Shown one piece after another: positions 31,318 to 41,501 of a DNA stretch of 49,396 bases. Numbering within the stretch: the stretch's first letter is position 1; every line of letters begins with the position of its first letter. Both the position numbers and the translations under genes were made by a program. The notes beneath the pieces were generated by a model. That model did no database searches, was not told the origin of the DNA, and was given only the letters and a program-made list of their open reading frames with translations. Source of the stretch: an uncultured beta proteobacterium (GTDB lineage Bacteria; Pseudomonadota; Gammaproteobacteria; Burkholderiales; Burkholderiaceae); NCBI GenBank assembly GCA_903867305.1, contig CAIPQU010000013.1, positions 1 through 49,396 on the forward strand, read 5' to 3'.

Positions 31318-32304
31318 TTATTCGACTTTTGCTCCAGAACTGACAACGACAGCGGCCCACTTTTTAACTTCATCTCGTAAAAAGCTACCAAACTGTGCAG
31401 AAGAGTTATGCGTCGATTCCATACCTTGTAAAACAAATTTCTCTCTGGCCTCTGGTGTTTCCATGGCTCGATTTATAGCCGCATTCATTTGTTCAACTAA
31501 GGCCGGAGGAGTTCCAACAGGAACAAAAAAACCGACCCAGGTGTAGTCATCAAACTCTTTGTATCCAAACTCGGTTACAGAGGGAACATCTGGCAATAAA
31601 GATGATCTTTTAGCACTTGTGACAGCAATCGCTCTGACATTTCCGGCTTTAATTTGCTGAACCGCTGGCGGCATGGATGTTGATGAGATCTGTGTATGCC
31701 CTGCAACAGCCGCTCCAACAGCTTGAGCTGGTTGATATGGCACATGAGTAATATCAACATTCGCGGCTGTCTTTAGACGCTCCATCGATAGGTGGGTAGT
31801 CGTTCCAATACCGGATGATGCATAACTCAAATGCTCTTTTTTCGATAACTCAATTAATTCTTTTAAATCTTTTGCAGGCACCTTCGGATTCACCGTAATA
31901 ATGTTTGGTGTACGCGGCCCTAATGCCAATGGAACAAAGTCTTTGACCGCGTCATAGCCAGCATTTGGATAAAGGGAGGGGTTGACTGCATAAGCAACAC
32001 TGTGAACCAGAATTGAATAACCATCCGTTGGCGCTCTTTTGACAAATTGTGTCGCTATATTTCCGCCAGCACCAGGTTTATTTTCAACGACAAAAGTACC
32101 ACCCGTTGTTTTAGCCAGTTCTTGACCAACAATTCTAGCAATCACATCCGTAAAAGCTCCTGGCGCAAAAGCGACATAGATGGTGACATTCTTTGCTTTA
32201 GGCCATTCCGTCTGGGCTGATGCGTAGGACATAACAAATATCGAAGTAATAGCACAAACGATAAAACGACTGAACTGAATACAGCGCTGAAATGATGGAT
32301 GCAT
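31318..32304 (-). CDS. Bug/TctC-family periplasmic binding protein
   Basis: 328 residues from the ATG at 32304. An upstream ATG at 32334 is in frame, but AGGAG lies seven bases before the inner ATG and none serves the outer one, so the inner start is preferred. The signal peptide is FSRFIVCAITSIFVMSYASAQ. Bug motifs are VAFAPGAFTDVIAR, VVENKPGAGGNIAT, PTDGYSIL and ITHVPYQPAQAVGAA. It lies 72 bp after fdx on the same strand. It has its own ribosome-binding site and no obvious functional tie to Fe-S assembly, so any co-transcription is read-through. The ligand is unknown. Confidence 0.9.
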   Translation of the reverse strand: MHPSFQRCIQFSRFIVCAITSIFVMSYASAQTEWPKAKNVTIYVAFAPGAFTDVIARIVGQELAKTTGGTFVVENKPGAGGNIATQFVKRAPTDGYSILVHSVAYAVNPSLYPNAGYDAVKDFVPLALGPRTPNIITVNPKVPAKDLKELIELSKKEHLSYASSGIGTTTHLSMERLKTAANVDITHVPYQPAQAVGAAVAGHTQISSTSMPPAVQQIKAGNVRAIAVTSAKRSSLLPDVPSVTEFGYKEFDDYTWVGFFVPVGTPPALVEQMNAAINRAMETPEAREKFVLQGMESTHNSSAQFGSFLRDEVKKWAAVVVSSGAKVE

Positions 32305-32376
32305 TTCTGGTCTCCTGAAATATGAGGGTTTCATTTTAATATATTACAAAAACAACAGCAGATGATGAAATTCTGA

Positions 32377-32715
32377 TCAATGATTTTCTTTGGCATGATT
32401 GATCGAGTATTTAGGTATCTCAATCACCAAATCTTCTTGCGCCACAATGGCCTGACAAGATAATCGTGAGACCGGAGTTAATCCCCAAGCGCGATCGAGT
32501 AAATCATCTTCGTTCTCATCACTAGGATTGAGTGACTTAAATCCTTCTCGCACAATCACGTGGCAGGTTGTACAAGCACAAGAAAGTTCACACGCATGCT
32601 CAATCGGAATATCATTTTCTAATAAAGCTTCACAAATGGATGTCCCTGCTGGAACGTCAATGACCCCCCCTTCAGGACAATATTCTTCATTGGGCAAAAT
32701 CACAATTTGGGTCAT
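32377..32715 (-). CDS. fdx: ISC-system [2Fe-2S] ferredoxin
   Basis: 112-residue electron carrier that supplies electrons for cluster assembly on IscU. The four cluster ligands are C42, C48, C51 and C87, the same positions as in Escherichia coli Fdx (motif ACELSCACTTC, with an extra C46 that also occurs in relatives). The acidic stretch NPSDENEDDLLDRA is the usual partner-docking face. It is the last gene of the iscRSUA-hscBA-fdx operon, 12 bp after hscA. No IscX gene follows. Confidence 0.96.
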   Translation of the reverse strand: MTQIVILPNEEYCPEGGVIDVPAGTSICEALLENDIPIEHACELSCACTTCHVIVREGFKSLNPSDENEDDLLDRAWGLTPVSRLSCQAIVAQEDLVIEIPKYSINHAKENH

Positions 32716-32727
32716 AGCTTACTCATT

Positions 32728-34596
32728 TCATTCAATTTCAGAAAGATTTTTTCCAGTTAATGCACGACGAATATTCGCATTCATCCGTCTTGCAGCAAAG
32801 TCCTCAGTAACGGCAGATAATGACTCAATGCCGCGCCTGATATCATCCACACTCGTAGAGTTGGTATGTAGATGTTGTAATTGACCGAGTTGTTCTTGAA
32901 TCTTCGCCAACTCTTCTTCACTAAGTAAGTGTTGATCTAGTGTGACTGAATTCGTCACGGCATCAATCAGTCGCAAAGCTTCAACCTGTTCCTCTCGCAG
33001 TGCCCGCGCTTGCATATCTTCAGCTGCACTCTGAAAGCCTTCCGTTAACATACGAGCAATATCACCATCCTCTAAGCCATACGTTGGCTTGACTTCAATG
33101 GAAGTCTGTACACCCGATTTCTCTTCTTTTGCCGTAACCGATAAAAGTCCGTCAGCATCAACCTGATAGGTCACTCGTATTCTGGCGGCTCCAGCCACCA
33201 TTGGTGGAATACCTCTGAGCTCGAATCTAGCGAGTGAGCGACAATCTTGGGCGAGCTCTCGCTCTCCTTGCAATACATGGATGGCCATGGCGCTCTGACC
33301 ATCTTTAAAGGTCGTAAAGTCTTGCGCTTTTGCGACGGGTATTGGTGTATTGCGTGGAATAATTTTTTCGACTAATCCACCCATCATCTCAACGCCCAGT
33401 GAGAGGGGTATGACATCAAGCAATAACCACTCATCATTTTTATTCTTATTACCGACGAGTAAATCGGCTTGCCTAGCTGCCCCAAGCGCAACAACCTCGT
33501 CAGGATTTAAATCATTCAAGGGGGTTTTCTGAAAGTAATTAGCAACAGCAGCCTGGACATTCGGCATTCTGGTCGCCCCCCCCACCATGACTACACCTTG
33601 AATCTCAAGCAGATCAATGCCGGCATCACGAACTGCTTTTTTCACACTGAGTAGTGCTTTGTTCACTAAGCTTTGGGTAATGATGGCAAACTCTGCTTGG
33701 GAAATACTCAACTGTACGGCTTTGCCATTCGAAAAAGAATATTCGAGTAAAACGGCAAGATGGGAACTTAAGGTTTCTTTTACACTACGACATTTGAGCA
33801 AGAGGGATCGTTGATCCGCATGGTCTAGTTCATTCGTTCCAGCTTCTTGCATTACATATTGCATCAGCGAATGATCAAAATCGTCACCACCTAATGCAGA
33901 GTCACCACCAGTCGACAATACTTCAAAAACACCTTTACTTAATCGCAAAATGGAGATATCAAAAGTACCTCCACCTAAATCAAAGATCGCATAAATCCCC
34001 TCAGACCCGTGATCAAGGCCATAAGCAAGCGCTGCCGCAGTAGGTTCGTTGAGTAATCTCAAAACATTAATACCAGCAAGCTGAGCAGCATCTTTTGTGG
34101 CTTGACGCTGAGCATCATCGAAATAGGCCGGAACCGTAATCACGGCACCTTCAATATCATCCGAATAAGAGTCCTCTGCAAGTTGTCGTAATCTTACTAA
34201 GATCTCCGCTGAAACCTCTACAGGACTTTTAACTCCTTGTGCAGTCTGTATTTTTAACATCCCAGGAGTGTCAATAAAATCATACGGAAGATTCTTGCTA
34301 TTGGTAATGTCTTTTAATCCACGCCCCATAAAACGTTTGACAGAAATCACTGTGTTTTTAGGATCCATAACGGCATGCGCTAAAGCTTCATAACCTGCTT
34401 GTGTCTTACCACCCGGCAAATAACGAACGACGGATGGCAACATCGTATGACCAGCATCACTTTTTAAGACTTCAGGGATGGCATTTTTCATACTCGCCAC
34501 GAGCGAATTTGTTGTTCCCAAATCTATGCCAATCGCAATCCGACGTTCATGAGGATTGCGGGATTGTCCTGGTTCTGCGATTTGTAATAAAGCCAT
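32728..34596 (-). CDS. hscA: Fe-S assembly Hsp70 chaperone HscA
   Basis: 622-residue specialised Hsp70 that binds the LPPVK motif of IscU and helps release the cluster. The ATPase domain has [24 protein letters not shown] and [11 protein letters not shown]. The interdomain linker is [13 protein letters not shown], and a substrate-binding domain follows with the lid helices at the end. The shorter length than DnaK (about 640) and absence of the acidic DnaK C-terminus agree with HscA. It lies between hscB (15 bp) and fdx (12 bp), which removes doubt from paralogy. Confidence 0.97.
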   Translation of the reverse strand: MALLQIAEPGQSRNPHERRIAIGIDLGTTNSLVASMKNAIPEVLKSDAGHTMLPSVVRYLPGGKTQAGYEALAHAVMDPKNTVISVKRFMGRGLKDITNSKNLPYDFIDTPGMLKIQTAQGVKSPVEVSAEILVRLRQLAEDSYSDDIEGAVITVPAYFDDAQRQATKDAAQLAGINVLRLLNEPTAAALAYGLDHGSEGIYAIFDLGGGTFDISILRLSKGVFEVLSTGGDSALGGDDFDHSLMQYVMQEAGTNELDHADQRSLLLKCRSVKETLSSHLAVLLEYSFSNGKAVQLSISQAEFAIITQSLVNKALLSVKKAVRDAGIDLLEIQGVVMVGGATRMPNVQAAVANYFQKTPLNDLNPDEVVALGAARQADLLVGNKNKNDEWLLLDVIPLSLGVEMMGGLVEKIIPRNTPIPVAKAQDFTTFKDGQSAMAIHVLQGERELAQDCRSLARFELRGIPPMVAGAARIRVTYQVDADGLLSVTAKEEKSGVQTSIEVKPTYGLEDGDIARMLTEGFQSAAEDMQARALREEQVEALRLIDAVTNSVTLDQHLLSEEELAKIQEQLGQLQHLHTNSTSVDDIRRGIESLSAVTEDFAARRMNANIRRALTGKNLSEIE

Positions 34597-34611
34597 ATTT
34601 AACTAAGATAT

Positions 34612-35163
34612 TTAACTGAGGTCTGAGATACGGTGGTCCAACTCTTCTATAAATCGCTCTAAAAATAATGCGGCGCGAAGGTTTGCTAAAGCTAAGTTAG
34701 GGTTCTGCTGTTGATCAAATTGCTCTCCAATTGTAACAATGAGCTCCTTGAGTTGATCTTGTACCTGCTCTTGTAATCCACTAAGAGCCATAACATCACT
34801 CTTAGCATCATCCATGGCTTCACGTAATTCCATCTGCTGCATGAGAAACTCTCTTGGCATCGATGTATTCGTTTCCAACTCCGGATCTAAACCGGCCAAC
34901 TCACAAAGATAAAACCCACGCTTCAATGGTTGTTTGAGAGATTGGTAAGCCGTATTGGCATACGTCGCAATTTGTAATGACTGACGTTTTTCAGAATCAG
35001 CAGCACTCGCATGCTTATCGGGATGAACCTCTTGTTGAACTTTTAAATACGACTGATCGAGTAATTGACGATCAATATTAAAGTGCTTCGGCAGGTTAAA
35101 GAATTCGAAATAATCCTCAAAACCGTTTTTAGATCCTGAAAGATTCACCACACCCACACTCAT
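34612..35163 (-). CDS. hscB: Fe-S assembly J-domain co-chaperone HscB
   Basis: 183 residues. The N-terminal J-domain (about 15-90) has the essential HPD tripeptide ([10 protein letters not shown]), which stimulates HscA ATPase. The C-terminal three-helix bundle (about 105-180) binds IscU. The annotated ATG overlaps the end of iscA by 35 bp and has AAGG directly against it. An in-frame GTG two codons on is better spaced, so the start is uncertain by a few residues. The overlap implies coupled translation with iscA. Confidence 0.94.
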   Translation of the reverse strand: MSVGVVNLSGSKNGFEDYFEFFNLPKHFNIDRQLLDQSYLKVQQEVHPDKHASAADSEKRQSLQIATYANTAYQSLKQPLKRGFYLCELAGLDPELETNTSMPREFLMQQMELREAMDDAKSDVMALSGLQEQVQDQLKELIVTIGEQFDQQQNPNLALANLRAALFLERFIEELDHRISDLS

Positions 35164-35452
35164 CCTTCACGTTGGGGTTTTGAAACTTAAACCCTTCATT
35201 TAATCCTTCACGGGCAAAGTCCAATTCGGTACCATCGATATACGGCAAGCTTTTCGGGTCAACAAAGACTTTAATCCCCTGAGATTCAAATACTTGATCT
35301 TCTGGGTTGGCAAGATCGACATACTCTAATTCATATGCCAGCCCAGAACATCCTGTGGTCCGAACCCCGAGACGCAAGCCAATACCCTTACCTCTTTTTT
35401 CAAGGTTGCGATTAACATGTTTTGCCGCTTTTTCAGTCAGACTAATTGCCAT
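35129..35452 (-). CDS. iscA: A-type Fe-S carrier IscA
   Basis: 107 residues, with the three conserved cysteines C35 (RTTGCSG), C99 and C101 (ECGCGESF) that hold an Fe-S cluster for transfer to apo-proteins. Length and motif positions are the same as in Escherichia coli IscA, which supports IscA over ErpA or SufA. Its place between iscU (17 bp) and hscB also supports this. Confidence 0.96.
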   Translation of the reverse strand: MAISLTEKAAKHVNRNLEKRGKGIGLRLGVRTTGCSGLAYELEYVDLANPEDQVFESQGIKVFVDPKSLPYIDGTELDFAREGLNEGFKFQNPNVKDECGCGESFRI

Positions 35453-35469
35453 TTGCTTTCTCTCAGAAA

Positions 35470-35853
35470 TTACGCAGAATGCTTCTCGCGATAATCTTTT
35501 ACAGCTGCTTTAATCGCATCTTCTGCCAAAATTGAACAATGGATCTTTACTGGTGGTAACGCCAATTCTTCAGCAATTTGAGCATTCTTGATCTCTAATG
35601 CTTGATCTAATGTTTTGCCTTTGACCCACTCAGTCACGAGTGATGAAGAAGCAATCGCTGAACCACATCCATAAGTCTTAAATTTAGCATCTTCAATAAT
35701 GCCATTTTCGTTGACTCGAATTTGTAGTTTCATGACATCGCCACAAGCTGGGGCACCAACCATGCCAGTTCCTACAGCTTCGTCACCCTTTTCAAATGTA
35801 CCAACATTTCTAGGGTTCTCATAATGATCAACTACTTTGTCGCTGTATGCCAT
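35470..35853 (-). CDS. iscU: Fe-S cluster scaffold IscU
   Basis: 127 residues. The cluster-assembling cysteines are C37, C63 and C106, and the HscA recognition site LPPVK is at residues 99-103, all at the standard positions. It receives sulfur from IscS and iron, builds [2Fe-2S] clusters, and passes them on with HscA/HscB. It lies 20 bp after iscS and 17 bp before iscA. Confidence 0.98.
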   Translation of the reverse strand: MAYSDKVVDHYENPRNVGTFEKGDEAVGTGMVGAPACGDVMKLQIRVNENGIIEDAKFKTYGCGSAIASSSLVTEWVKGKTLDQALEIKNAQIAEELALPPVKIHCSILAEDAIKAAVKDYREKHSA

Positions 35854-35873
35854 ACTATTTCCTTAACGTTCGA

Positions 35874-37133
35874 TTAATGTGCTGCCCATTGAATGGTACT
35901 TAAATCAATTCCATCCTTAAACATCTCCCACAACGGTGAGAGCTCTCTTAATTTTGCAATCTTGTCTTTAATCAGTTCAACCGTAAAGTCCACTTCTTCT
36001 ACTGTTGTAAAGCGCCCAACACTAAAACGGATTGAACTGTGAGCTAGCTCATCATTACGTCCTAAGGCACGTAATACAAAGGAAGGCTCAAGTGATGCTG
36101 ATGTACAAGCAGATCCAGATGAGATCGCAACATCTTTTAAGGCCATCAACATGGACTCACCTTCAACATAGTTAAAGCTAACATTTAAGTTATGTGGCAC
36201 ACGATGATCCATATCACCATTTAAATAAACTTCTTCAATCGTGGACAAACCTGCCCATAAACGATCACGTAACATCCGAATTCTTTCGTTTTCTGTGCCC
36301 ATCTCTAAACGCGCTAAACGAAAAGCTTCACCCATTCCCACAATTTGATGGGTCGGTAATGTTCCAGAACGCATACCACGCTCATGACCACCACCATGTA
36401 TCTGGGCTTCAATACGAATTCTTGGTTTACGTCTCACAAATAAAGCACCGACGCCCTTAGGGCCATAAGTCTTGTGCGCACAAAAACTCATTAAATCAAC
36501 TTTCAGGTTGGCTAAATCAATCGCGACCTTACCTGTCGCCTGCGCAGCATCAACGTGATAGATAATGCCCTTCTCACGGCAAATTTCGCCAATCGTTGCG
36601 ATATCCTGAATCACACCAATCTCATTGTTTACATACAGTATTGAGACCAGCATCGTGTCAGGACGTATCTGGCTTTTGAAATAATCAATATTCAATAATC
36701 CGTTTTCTTGAACATCTAAATATGTCACTTCAAAGCCTTCGCGCTCGAGCTCACGACAAGTATCTAAGGTCGCTTTATGCTCAGTCTTGAGCGTCATGAT
36801 GTGCTTACCTTTATCTTTATAAAAGTGAGCTGCACCTTTTAATGCGAGGTTAATACTTTCAGTCGCACCACTAGTCCAAACAATTTCACGTGGATCAGCA
36901 CCAACGAGTTGCGCTACTTCTGAACGCGCTTCTTCAACCGCTTCTTCAGCTTCCCAACCATAGGCATGTGAGCGTGAAGCTGGATTACCAAATTGCTCGC
37001 GCAAATAAGGAATCATCTTATCTACCACACGTGGGTCGATCGGTGTTGTTGCAGAATAATCCATATATACAGGAAAGTGACGAGCACTAAACATCGGCAA
37101 TGGATTGAGTTTTGGGGTGGTATGTTTACTCAT
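35874..37133 (-). CDS. iscS: Cysteine desulfurase IscS
   Basis: 419 residues. PLP-dependent enzyme that takes sulfur from cysteine and feeds IscU and tRNA thiolation. The PLP lysine lies in [10 protein letters not shown], and the active-site loop Cys is in [14 protein letters not shown]. The C-terminal region that docks IscU is present ([19 protein letters not shown]). It has about 15 more N-terminal residues than Escherichia coli IscS, before [17 protein letters not shown]. The ATG at 37133 has AGAGA upstream, so the extension is probably real. It follows iscR by 18 bp. Confidence 0.97.
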   Translation of the reverse strand: MSKHTTPKLNPLPMFSARHFPVYMDYSATTPIDPRVVDKMIPYLREQFGNPASRSHAYGWEAEEAVEEARSEVAQLVGADPREIVWTSGATESINLALKGAAHFYKDKGKHIMTLKTEHKATLDTCRELEREGFEVTYLDVQENGLLNIDYFKSQIRPDTMLVSILYVNNEIGVIQDIATIGEICREKGIIYHVDAAQATGKVAIDLANLKVDLMSFCAHKTYGPKGVGALFVRRKPRIRIEAQIHGGGHERGMRSGTLPTHQIVGMGEAFRLARLEMGTENERIRMLRDRLWAGLSTIEEVYLNGDMDHRVPHNLNVSFNYVEGESMLMALKDVAISSGSACTSASLEPSFVLRALGRNDELAHSSIRFSVGRFTTVEEVDFTVELIKDKIAKLRELSPLWEMFKDGIDLSTIQWAAH

Positions 37134-37151
37134 AAAAGTCTCTTTAGGTCA

Positions 37152-37736
37152 TTAATTTTGTTGTGCGAGATTAAATACCGAATTCACAATAAAGCGCTTC
37201 GGTGCTAGCTCTTTTTTTGCCGCTTTCGCATCAACGACATTTAAAGGATTATTTTTGTTAGGCATGACTTGAGCCGGTTTATTTTTATTAATAAATGGTG
37301 ATAAAACCGCCACACCACGACTCTCTTGCTGCGAAACCAAATCTTTTAAGGTGACGGATTGTAAATAATCCACCATCTTTTTATTGAGGTTGGACCATAA
37401 ATCATGCGTCATACATTGGCTAGTAGCCTCATCTTGACCGTGGCAATTGCCTTTACCACCGCATTGGGTTGCGTCAATGGGCTCATCTACCGCAGTAATA
37501 ATATCGGCAACGGTAATCGCATTACCATCACGACTGAGCGTATAGCCACCACCTGGTCCTCGCGTACTCTCTACAATCTTGACCCGACGCAACTTACCAA
37601 ACAGCTGCTCTAAGTAAGACAAGGAAATTTTTTGTCTTTTACTGATTCCGGCTAATGTGACCGGACCTTCCGATTGGCGCATGGCCAAATCGATCATTGC
37701 GGTTACTGCAAAACGACCTTTTGTTGTTAATCTCAT
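37152..37736 (-). CDS. iscR: Fe-S-sensing Rrf2-family repressor IscR
   Basis: 194 residues. The winged helix-turn-helix spans about 1-65 (MRLTTKGRFAVTAMIDLA, ISLSYLEQLF, RGPGGGYTL). The cluster-binding cysteines are C92, C98 and C108, with the His ligand following in CMTHDLW. In Escherichia coli the third Cys is C104, so there are four extra residues between the second and third ligands. The C-terminal 40 or so residues form a Lys/Ala/Asn-rich extension. When it carries [2Fe-2S] it represses its own operon, and a matching type 1 site lies upstream. It is first gene of iscRSUA-hscBA-fdx. Confidence 0.96.
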   Translation of the reverse strand: MRLTTKGRFAVTAMIDLAMRQSEGPVTLAGISKRQKISLSYLEQLFGKLRRVKIVESTRGPGGGYTLSRDGNAITVADIITAVDEPIDATQCGGKGNCHGQDEATSQCMTHDLWSNLNKKMVDYLQSVTLKDLVSQQESRGVAVLSPFINKNKPAQVMPNKNNPLNVVDAKAAKKELAPKRFIVNSVFNLAQQN

Positions 37737-37818
37737 AATTTACTGTTACCTATCAATAATTTAGTTAAAATCCAGATTGGTTTCTGGGACATCTAAATAT
37801 CTCTATGAGGCATGGATA

Positions 37819-37843
37819 ATACCCGACAGATTAAGTCAAGTAT
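37819..37843 (-). promoter_or_regulatory. IscR type 1 binding site upstream of iscR
   Basis: Read on the minus strand, the 25-bp segment has ATACTTGACT, five bases, then TGTCGGGTAT. It follows the type 1 consensus of Escherichia coli IscR (ATA..TGACT....AGTCRR.TAT-like) closely in sequence and length. It lies about 80 bp before the iscR ATG, where holo-IscR would repress the operon. No alternative function is apparent. Confidence 0.8.
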
Positions 37844-37871
37844 AACAAATCCTGAAGTCGATTGCTCAGAA

Positions 37872-39992
37872 CTAGGTAAGGGGGTTGTCTGGCGTTAAAG
37901 CTCCAAAAGCCATCGCGCGGACTTTAGATAGCCGGTCTCGAGTAGAGGCCGCTTTTTCAAACTCTAGATTTCTCGCAAAATCCACCATTTCTTTTTCTAA
38001 ACGTTTGATTTCTTTAGCTAAATCACGTTCACTCATGTCTTCGTATTTGGCTTTCTCTTTTTGAGATTGCCACTGCGCCTTCTCATCATCCACATCGTAA
38101 ACACCGTCAATAATGTCCTTAATGCGTTTCTTTACCCCTACTGGTGTAATGCCATTTAGCTCATTAAAGGCCGATTGTTTCGCCCTTCTTCTCTGTGTCT
38201 CAGCAATGGCTTTGCGCATCGATTCAGTAATTCGGTCGGCATATAGGATGGCTTTTCCGTTTAAGTTTCGTGCAGCCCGACCAATTGTCTGGATCAAACT
38301 TCGCTCGGAACGCAAAAAACCTTCCTTATCAGCGTCCAAAATAGCCACCAAGGAAACCTCCGGAATATCCAATCCTTCCCGCAGTAAGTTAATCCCTACC
38401 AAAACATCAAACATCCCCAGTCGTAGATCCCGAATAATTTCAACCCGCTCTACCGTGTCGATATCCGAATGGACATAACGGACTTTGACCCCGTTATCCG
38501 ATAAAAAATCCGTTAATTGTTCTGCCATCCGCTTAGTGAGAACTGTCACGAGTACACGCTCTTGTTTTTCAACACGTAATTTAATTTGATCCAACAAGTC
38601 ATCGACTTGGGTCGTGGCAGGTAAAACCTCGATCTCCGGATCAATCAAGCCAGTTGGCCGAACCACCTGTTCGACAACGTTGCCAGTCTTATTTTTCTCA
38701 TAATCGGCTGGAGTAGCACTCACAAAGACGGTTTGACGCATCTTTGTCTCAAATTCAACAAATTTAAGTGGTCGATTATCTAAAGCAGATGGTAATCGAA
38801 AGCCAAAATCAACAAGCGTGACTTTACGGGCTCGATCGCCGTTATACATACCATTAAATTGACCAATCAGTACGTGAGACTCATCTAAAAACATCAACGC
38901 ATCTTGGGGCAAATAATCAATCAATGTGGGCGGGGCTTCTCCAGGTTTACCACCCGATAAATGCCTAGAATAATTTTCAATACCTTTACAAAAGCCTAAC
39001 TCAGCAAGCATCTCGAGATCAAAACGTGTCCGCTGCTCAAGACGCTGCGCTTCGACTAATTTATTCTGCGATAAAAGCTCGGCTAAACGCTCTCGTAACT
39101 CCACCTTAATATCTTCAACAGCGCGCAAGACCGTTTCTCGCGGAGTCACATAATGTGATCCGGGATAAACCGTAAAACGCGCAATCCTCTGTTTTATCTT
39201 GCCTGTAAGCGGATCAAAGAACTGTAAAGAATCAATCTGATCGTCAAATAATTCAACTCGAACGGCAAGTTCGTTATGTTCTGCAGGAAAGATATCAATC
39301 GTATCTCCACGAACCCGAAAAGTCCCTCGAGAAAAATCGACGTCATTGCGCTCATATTGCATGGCGACTAGTCGTTTTACGATCTCCGTTTGTGACAATT
39401 TGTCACCCTGACGCAAAGTCAAGACCATCTTGTGATAATCACCTGGATTACCAATACCGTAAATGGCTGAAACACTGGCAACAATAATGACATCTCGACG
39501 TTCTAATAAACTCTTCGTCGCCGACAAACGCATTTGCTCAATATGCTCATTGATTGATGAATCTTTTTCAATAAATAAATCACGCGTCGGAACATATGCT
39601 TCTGGTTGATAGTAGTCGTAATAACTCACAAAATATTCAACCGCATTACGTGGAAAAAATTCACGGAACTCACTATATAGCTGGGCTGCTAAGGTTTTGT
39701 TCGGTGCAAAAATAATCGCTGGTCGACCTTCTCTGGCAATGACATTGGCCATTGTGTAAGTTTTGCCCGACCCAGTAACACCTAGAAGGGTTTGAAAGGA
39801 TAAACCATCATCTATCCCAGTAATCAGACCTTCAATGGCGGCGGGTTGATCACCAGCAGGTAAAAATGGTTGATACAAATGGAAAGGCGAATTTGGGAAG
39901 TCAATAAACTTCGACTCATCAAGCGCAGGAGCAGCAATCGGAGCTGCTCGCTCAGATTTGCCGGATTTTCCTTTGGATTGTCTAGATGCCAT
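37872..39992 (-). CDS. uvrB: UvrABC excinuclease subunit B
   Basis: 706 residues. Nucleotide-excision-repair helicase-like subunit that verifies damage and recruits UvrC. Walker A is [14 protein letters not shown], and the DNA-wedging beta-hairpin contains [15 protein letters not shown]. The Walker B is [10 protein letters not shown], and helicase motifs V and VI are visible ([25 protein letters not shown]). The UVR domain at the C-terminus ([20 protein letters not shown]) contacts UvrC. The N-terminus has a 25-residue Lys/Ser-rich extension before the conserved start. It is divergent from the aminotransferase gene. Confidence 0.97.
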   Translation of the reverse strand: MASRQSKGKSGKSERAAPIAAPALDESKFIDFPNSPFHLYQPFLPAGDQPAAIEGLITGIDDGLSFQTLLGVTGSGKTYTMANVIAREGRPAIIFAPNKTLAAQLYSEFREFFPRNAVEYFVSYYDYYQPEAYVPTRDLFIEKDSSINEHIEQMRLSATKSLLERRDVIIVASVSAIYGIGNPGDYHKMVLTLRQGDKLSQTEIVKRLVAMQYERNDVDFSRGTFRVRGDTIDIFPAEHNELAVRVELFDDQIDSLQFFDPLTGKIKQRIARFTVYPGSHYVTPRETVLRAVEDIKVELRERLAELLSQNKLVEAQRLEQRTRFDLEMLAELGFCKGIENYSRHLSGGKPGEAPPTLIDYLPQDALMFLDESHVLIGQFNGMYNGDRARKVTLVDFGFRLPSALDNRPLKFVEFETKMRQTVFVSATPADYEKNKTGNVVEQVVRPTGLIDPEIEVLPATTQVDDLLDQIKLRVEKQERVLVTVLTKRMAEQLTDFLSDNGVKVRYVHSDIDTVERVEIIRDLRLGMFDVLVGINLLREGLDIPEVSLVAILDADKEGFLRSERSLIQTIGRAARNLNGKAILYADRITESMRKAIAETQRRRAKQSAFNELNGITPVGVKKRIKDIIDGVYDVDDEKAQWQSQKEKAKYEDMSERDLAKEIKRLEKEMVDFARNLEFEKAASTRDRLSKVRAMAFGALTPDNPLT

Positions 39993-40096
39993 TCAAGTTT
40001 GTTTAAAATAGGATCATTGTTATTGCTATAACCTTCGATTATTGCAGTTTTTTAGATTTTTGATTGGTGATCCTGCTCTAAAGAAGATATCTCACT

Positions 40097-40125
40097 TTGA
40101 ACATTCGCTTACAATTTGTTATCTT
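40097..40125 (+). promoter_or_regulatory. Sigma70-type promoter of the aminotransferase gene
   Basis: TTGAAC (40097-40102), 17 bp, TATCTT (40120-40125), 28 bp before the ATG at 40154, in the 161-bp divergent gap next to uvrB. Both hexamers differ from consensus by one or two bases. Confidence 0.6.
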
Positions 40126-40153
40126 GATCTTTTTAAACTGAAATTTTCCACCT

Positions 40154-41353
40154 ATGACACTTTTTTCTGCCGTTGAACTCGCTCCACGTGACCCCATTTT
40201 AGGTCTTTACGAAACATTTAATGCGGATACCAGACCGACAAAAGTGAACTTAGGTGTTGGTGTTTATTTCACCGAAGAAGGAAAAATTCCTTTACTTCGC
40301 GCAGTTCAAGTCGCTGAAAAACAAATCTTAGAAAACCCAAAATCCAGAGGCTATCTCCCCATTGAAGGTATTGCTACTTATAATAGCGCAGTGCAAACCT
40401 TGGTATTTGGTCAGGATAATACGATCGTTGCTAGTCATCGCGCGGCGACCTTTGAAGGACTCGGCGGCACAGGTGCTCTGAAAATTGGTGCTGACTTTAT
40501 AAAACGATTAAAACCTCACGCACAAGTGGCCATTAGTGACCCTAGCTGGGAAAATCACCGCGGACTGTTTGAAGGTGCTGGCTTTACCGTGATTAATTAT
40601 CCGTATTACGATTCTCAAACACGTGGCGTGAACTTTTCTGCCATGACAGCGTTTTTAAATACCCAACCCGCGGATACTGTGATTGTTTTACATGCTTGCT
40701 GTCACAACCCTACTGGGGCAGATTTAAAACCTGAACAGTGGGCCACCATCGTGGATATCTGTCGTAACAAAGGATTGATACCGTTCTTAGATATGGCCTA
40801 TCAAGGTTTTGCTGATGGTATTTATGAAGATGGTTTGGCTGTGCGTCTTTTTGCTGATTCTGGAATGTCATTCTTCATTTCTAGTTCATTTTCTAAATCA
40901 TTCTCACTTTATGGTGAGCGTGTGGGCGCATTAACGATCGTGACGCAAAACGCCGATGAAACCCAACGTGTGGTTTCTCAAGTCAAACGTGTGATTCGTA
41001 CCAATTACTCTAACCCACCGACCCATGGTGGCGCTATTGTCTCTGCAGTCTTGAACTCAAACGAACTGCGCACAATGTGGGAAGATGAACTATCGCAAAT
41101 GCGTGACCGTATCAAACAAATGCGTGAGCAATTGATCGCTGAACTCAAAGCAGCTGGTGCAAATAGAGATTTTTCTTTTATCGCTAAACAACGCGGAATG
41201 TTCTCCTACACTGGATTATCCAAGGATCAGGTGGATCATTTAATCGCTGACCACGGAGTTTATGCGGTTAGTACCGGCAGAATCTGTGTTGCATCACTGA
41301 ATACAAAGAACGTTGGTCATGTTGCAAAAGCGATTGCGGCTGTTTTATCGTGA
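40154..41353 (+). CDS. tyrB: Aromatic / aspartate aminotransferase (class I)
   Basis: 399 residues, the normal length. PLP-dependent transaminase of fold type I, family of TyrB and AspC. The PLP lysine is in SSSFSKSFSLYGERVGA, with the Asn/Asp set in HACCHNPTGAD and PFLDMAYQGF. The late VYAVSTGRICVA carries the substrate-binding arginine. It interconverts amino acids such as tyrosine, phenylalanine or aspartate with 2-oxo acids. TyrB and AspC are hard to separate by sequence; in Burkholderiales this copy is usually called aromatic aminotransferase. Confidence 0.88.
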   Translation: MTLFSAVELAPRDPILGLYETFNADTRPTKVNLGVGVYFTEEGKIPLLRAVQVAEKQILENPKSRGYLPIEGIATYNSAVQTLVFGQDNTIVASHRAATFEGLGGTGALKIGADFIKRLKPHAQVAISDPSWENHRGLFEGAGFTVINYPYYDSQTRGVNFSAMTAFLNTQPADTVIVLHACCHNPTGADLKPEQWATIVDICRNKGLIPFLDMAYQGFADGIYEDGLAVRLFADSGMSFFISSSFSKSFSLYGERVGALTIVTQNADETQRVVSQVKRVIRTNYSNPPTHGGAIVSAVLNSNELRTMWEDELSQMRDRIKQMREQLIAELKAAGANRDFSFIAKQRGMFSYTGLSKDQVDHLIADHGVYAVSTGRICVASLNTKNVGHVAKAIAAVLS

Positions 41354-41424
41354 AATATTGTTGTTTTTTGCTAAATGGAACTAAAAGTCCTGAAGCAAAA
41401 CCCTAAAGTAAGGTAAGATGAAGG

Positions 41425-41439
41425 TGTTGCACTGCAACA
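41425..41439. promoter_or_regulatory. PhaR-like palindrome upstream of phaZ
   Basis: A perfect inverted repeat TGTTGC-ACT-GCAACA sits 20 bp before a leader ATG and about 63 bp before phaZ. Such TGC...GCA palindromes are reminiscent of the PHB-responsive repressor PhaR sites that control phasin and depolymerase genes in PHB producers. The assignment is inference from sequence shape and neighbour. Confidence 0.4.
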
Positions 41440-41458
41440 TATTGAAATGAGGAGTTTT

Positions 41459-41497
41459 ATGAATCTCAATTCCACTAAATCGTTTCATAAGGACTGA
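41459..41497 (+). CDS. Twelve-codon leader ORF before phaZ
   Basis: ATG at 41459, twelve codons (MNLNSTKSFHKD), stop TGA at 41495-41497, four bases before the phaZ ATG. A strong ribosome-binding site TGAGGAG (41448-41454) precedes it, stronger than the AAGGA in front of phaZ, which lies inside this ORF. It could couple or attenuate phaZ translation. The peptide is not recognised, and chance is possible. Confidence 0.4.
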   Translation: MNLNSTKSFHKD

Positions 41498-41501
41498 AGT
41501 T

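Noticed and set aside
41354..41420. TTTTGCT/AGCAAAA inverted repeat as a terminator of the aminotransferase gene
   Set aside because: The loop is about 22 bases and no T-run follows the stem.
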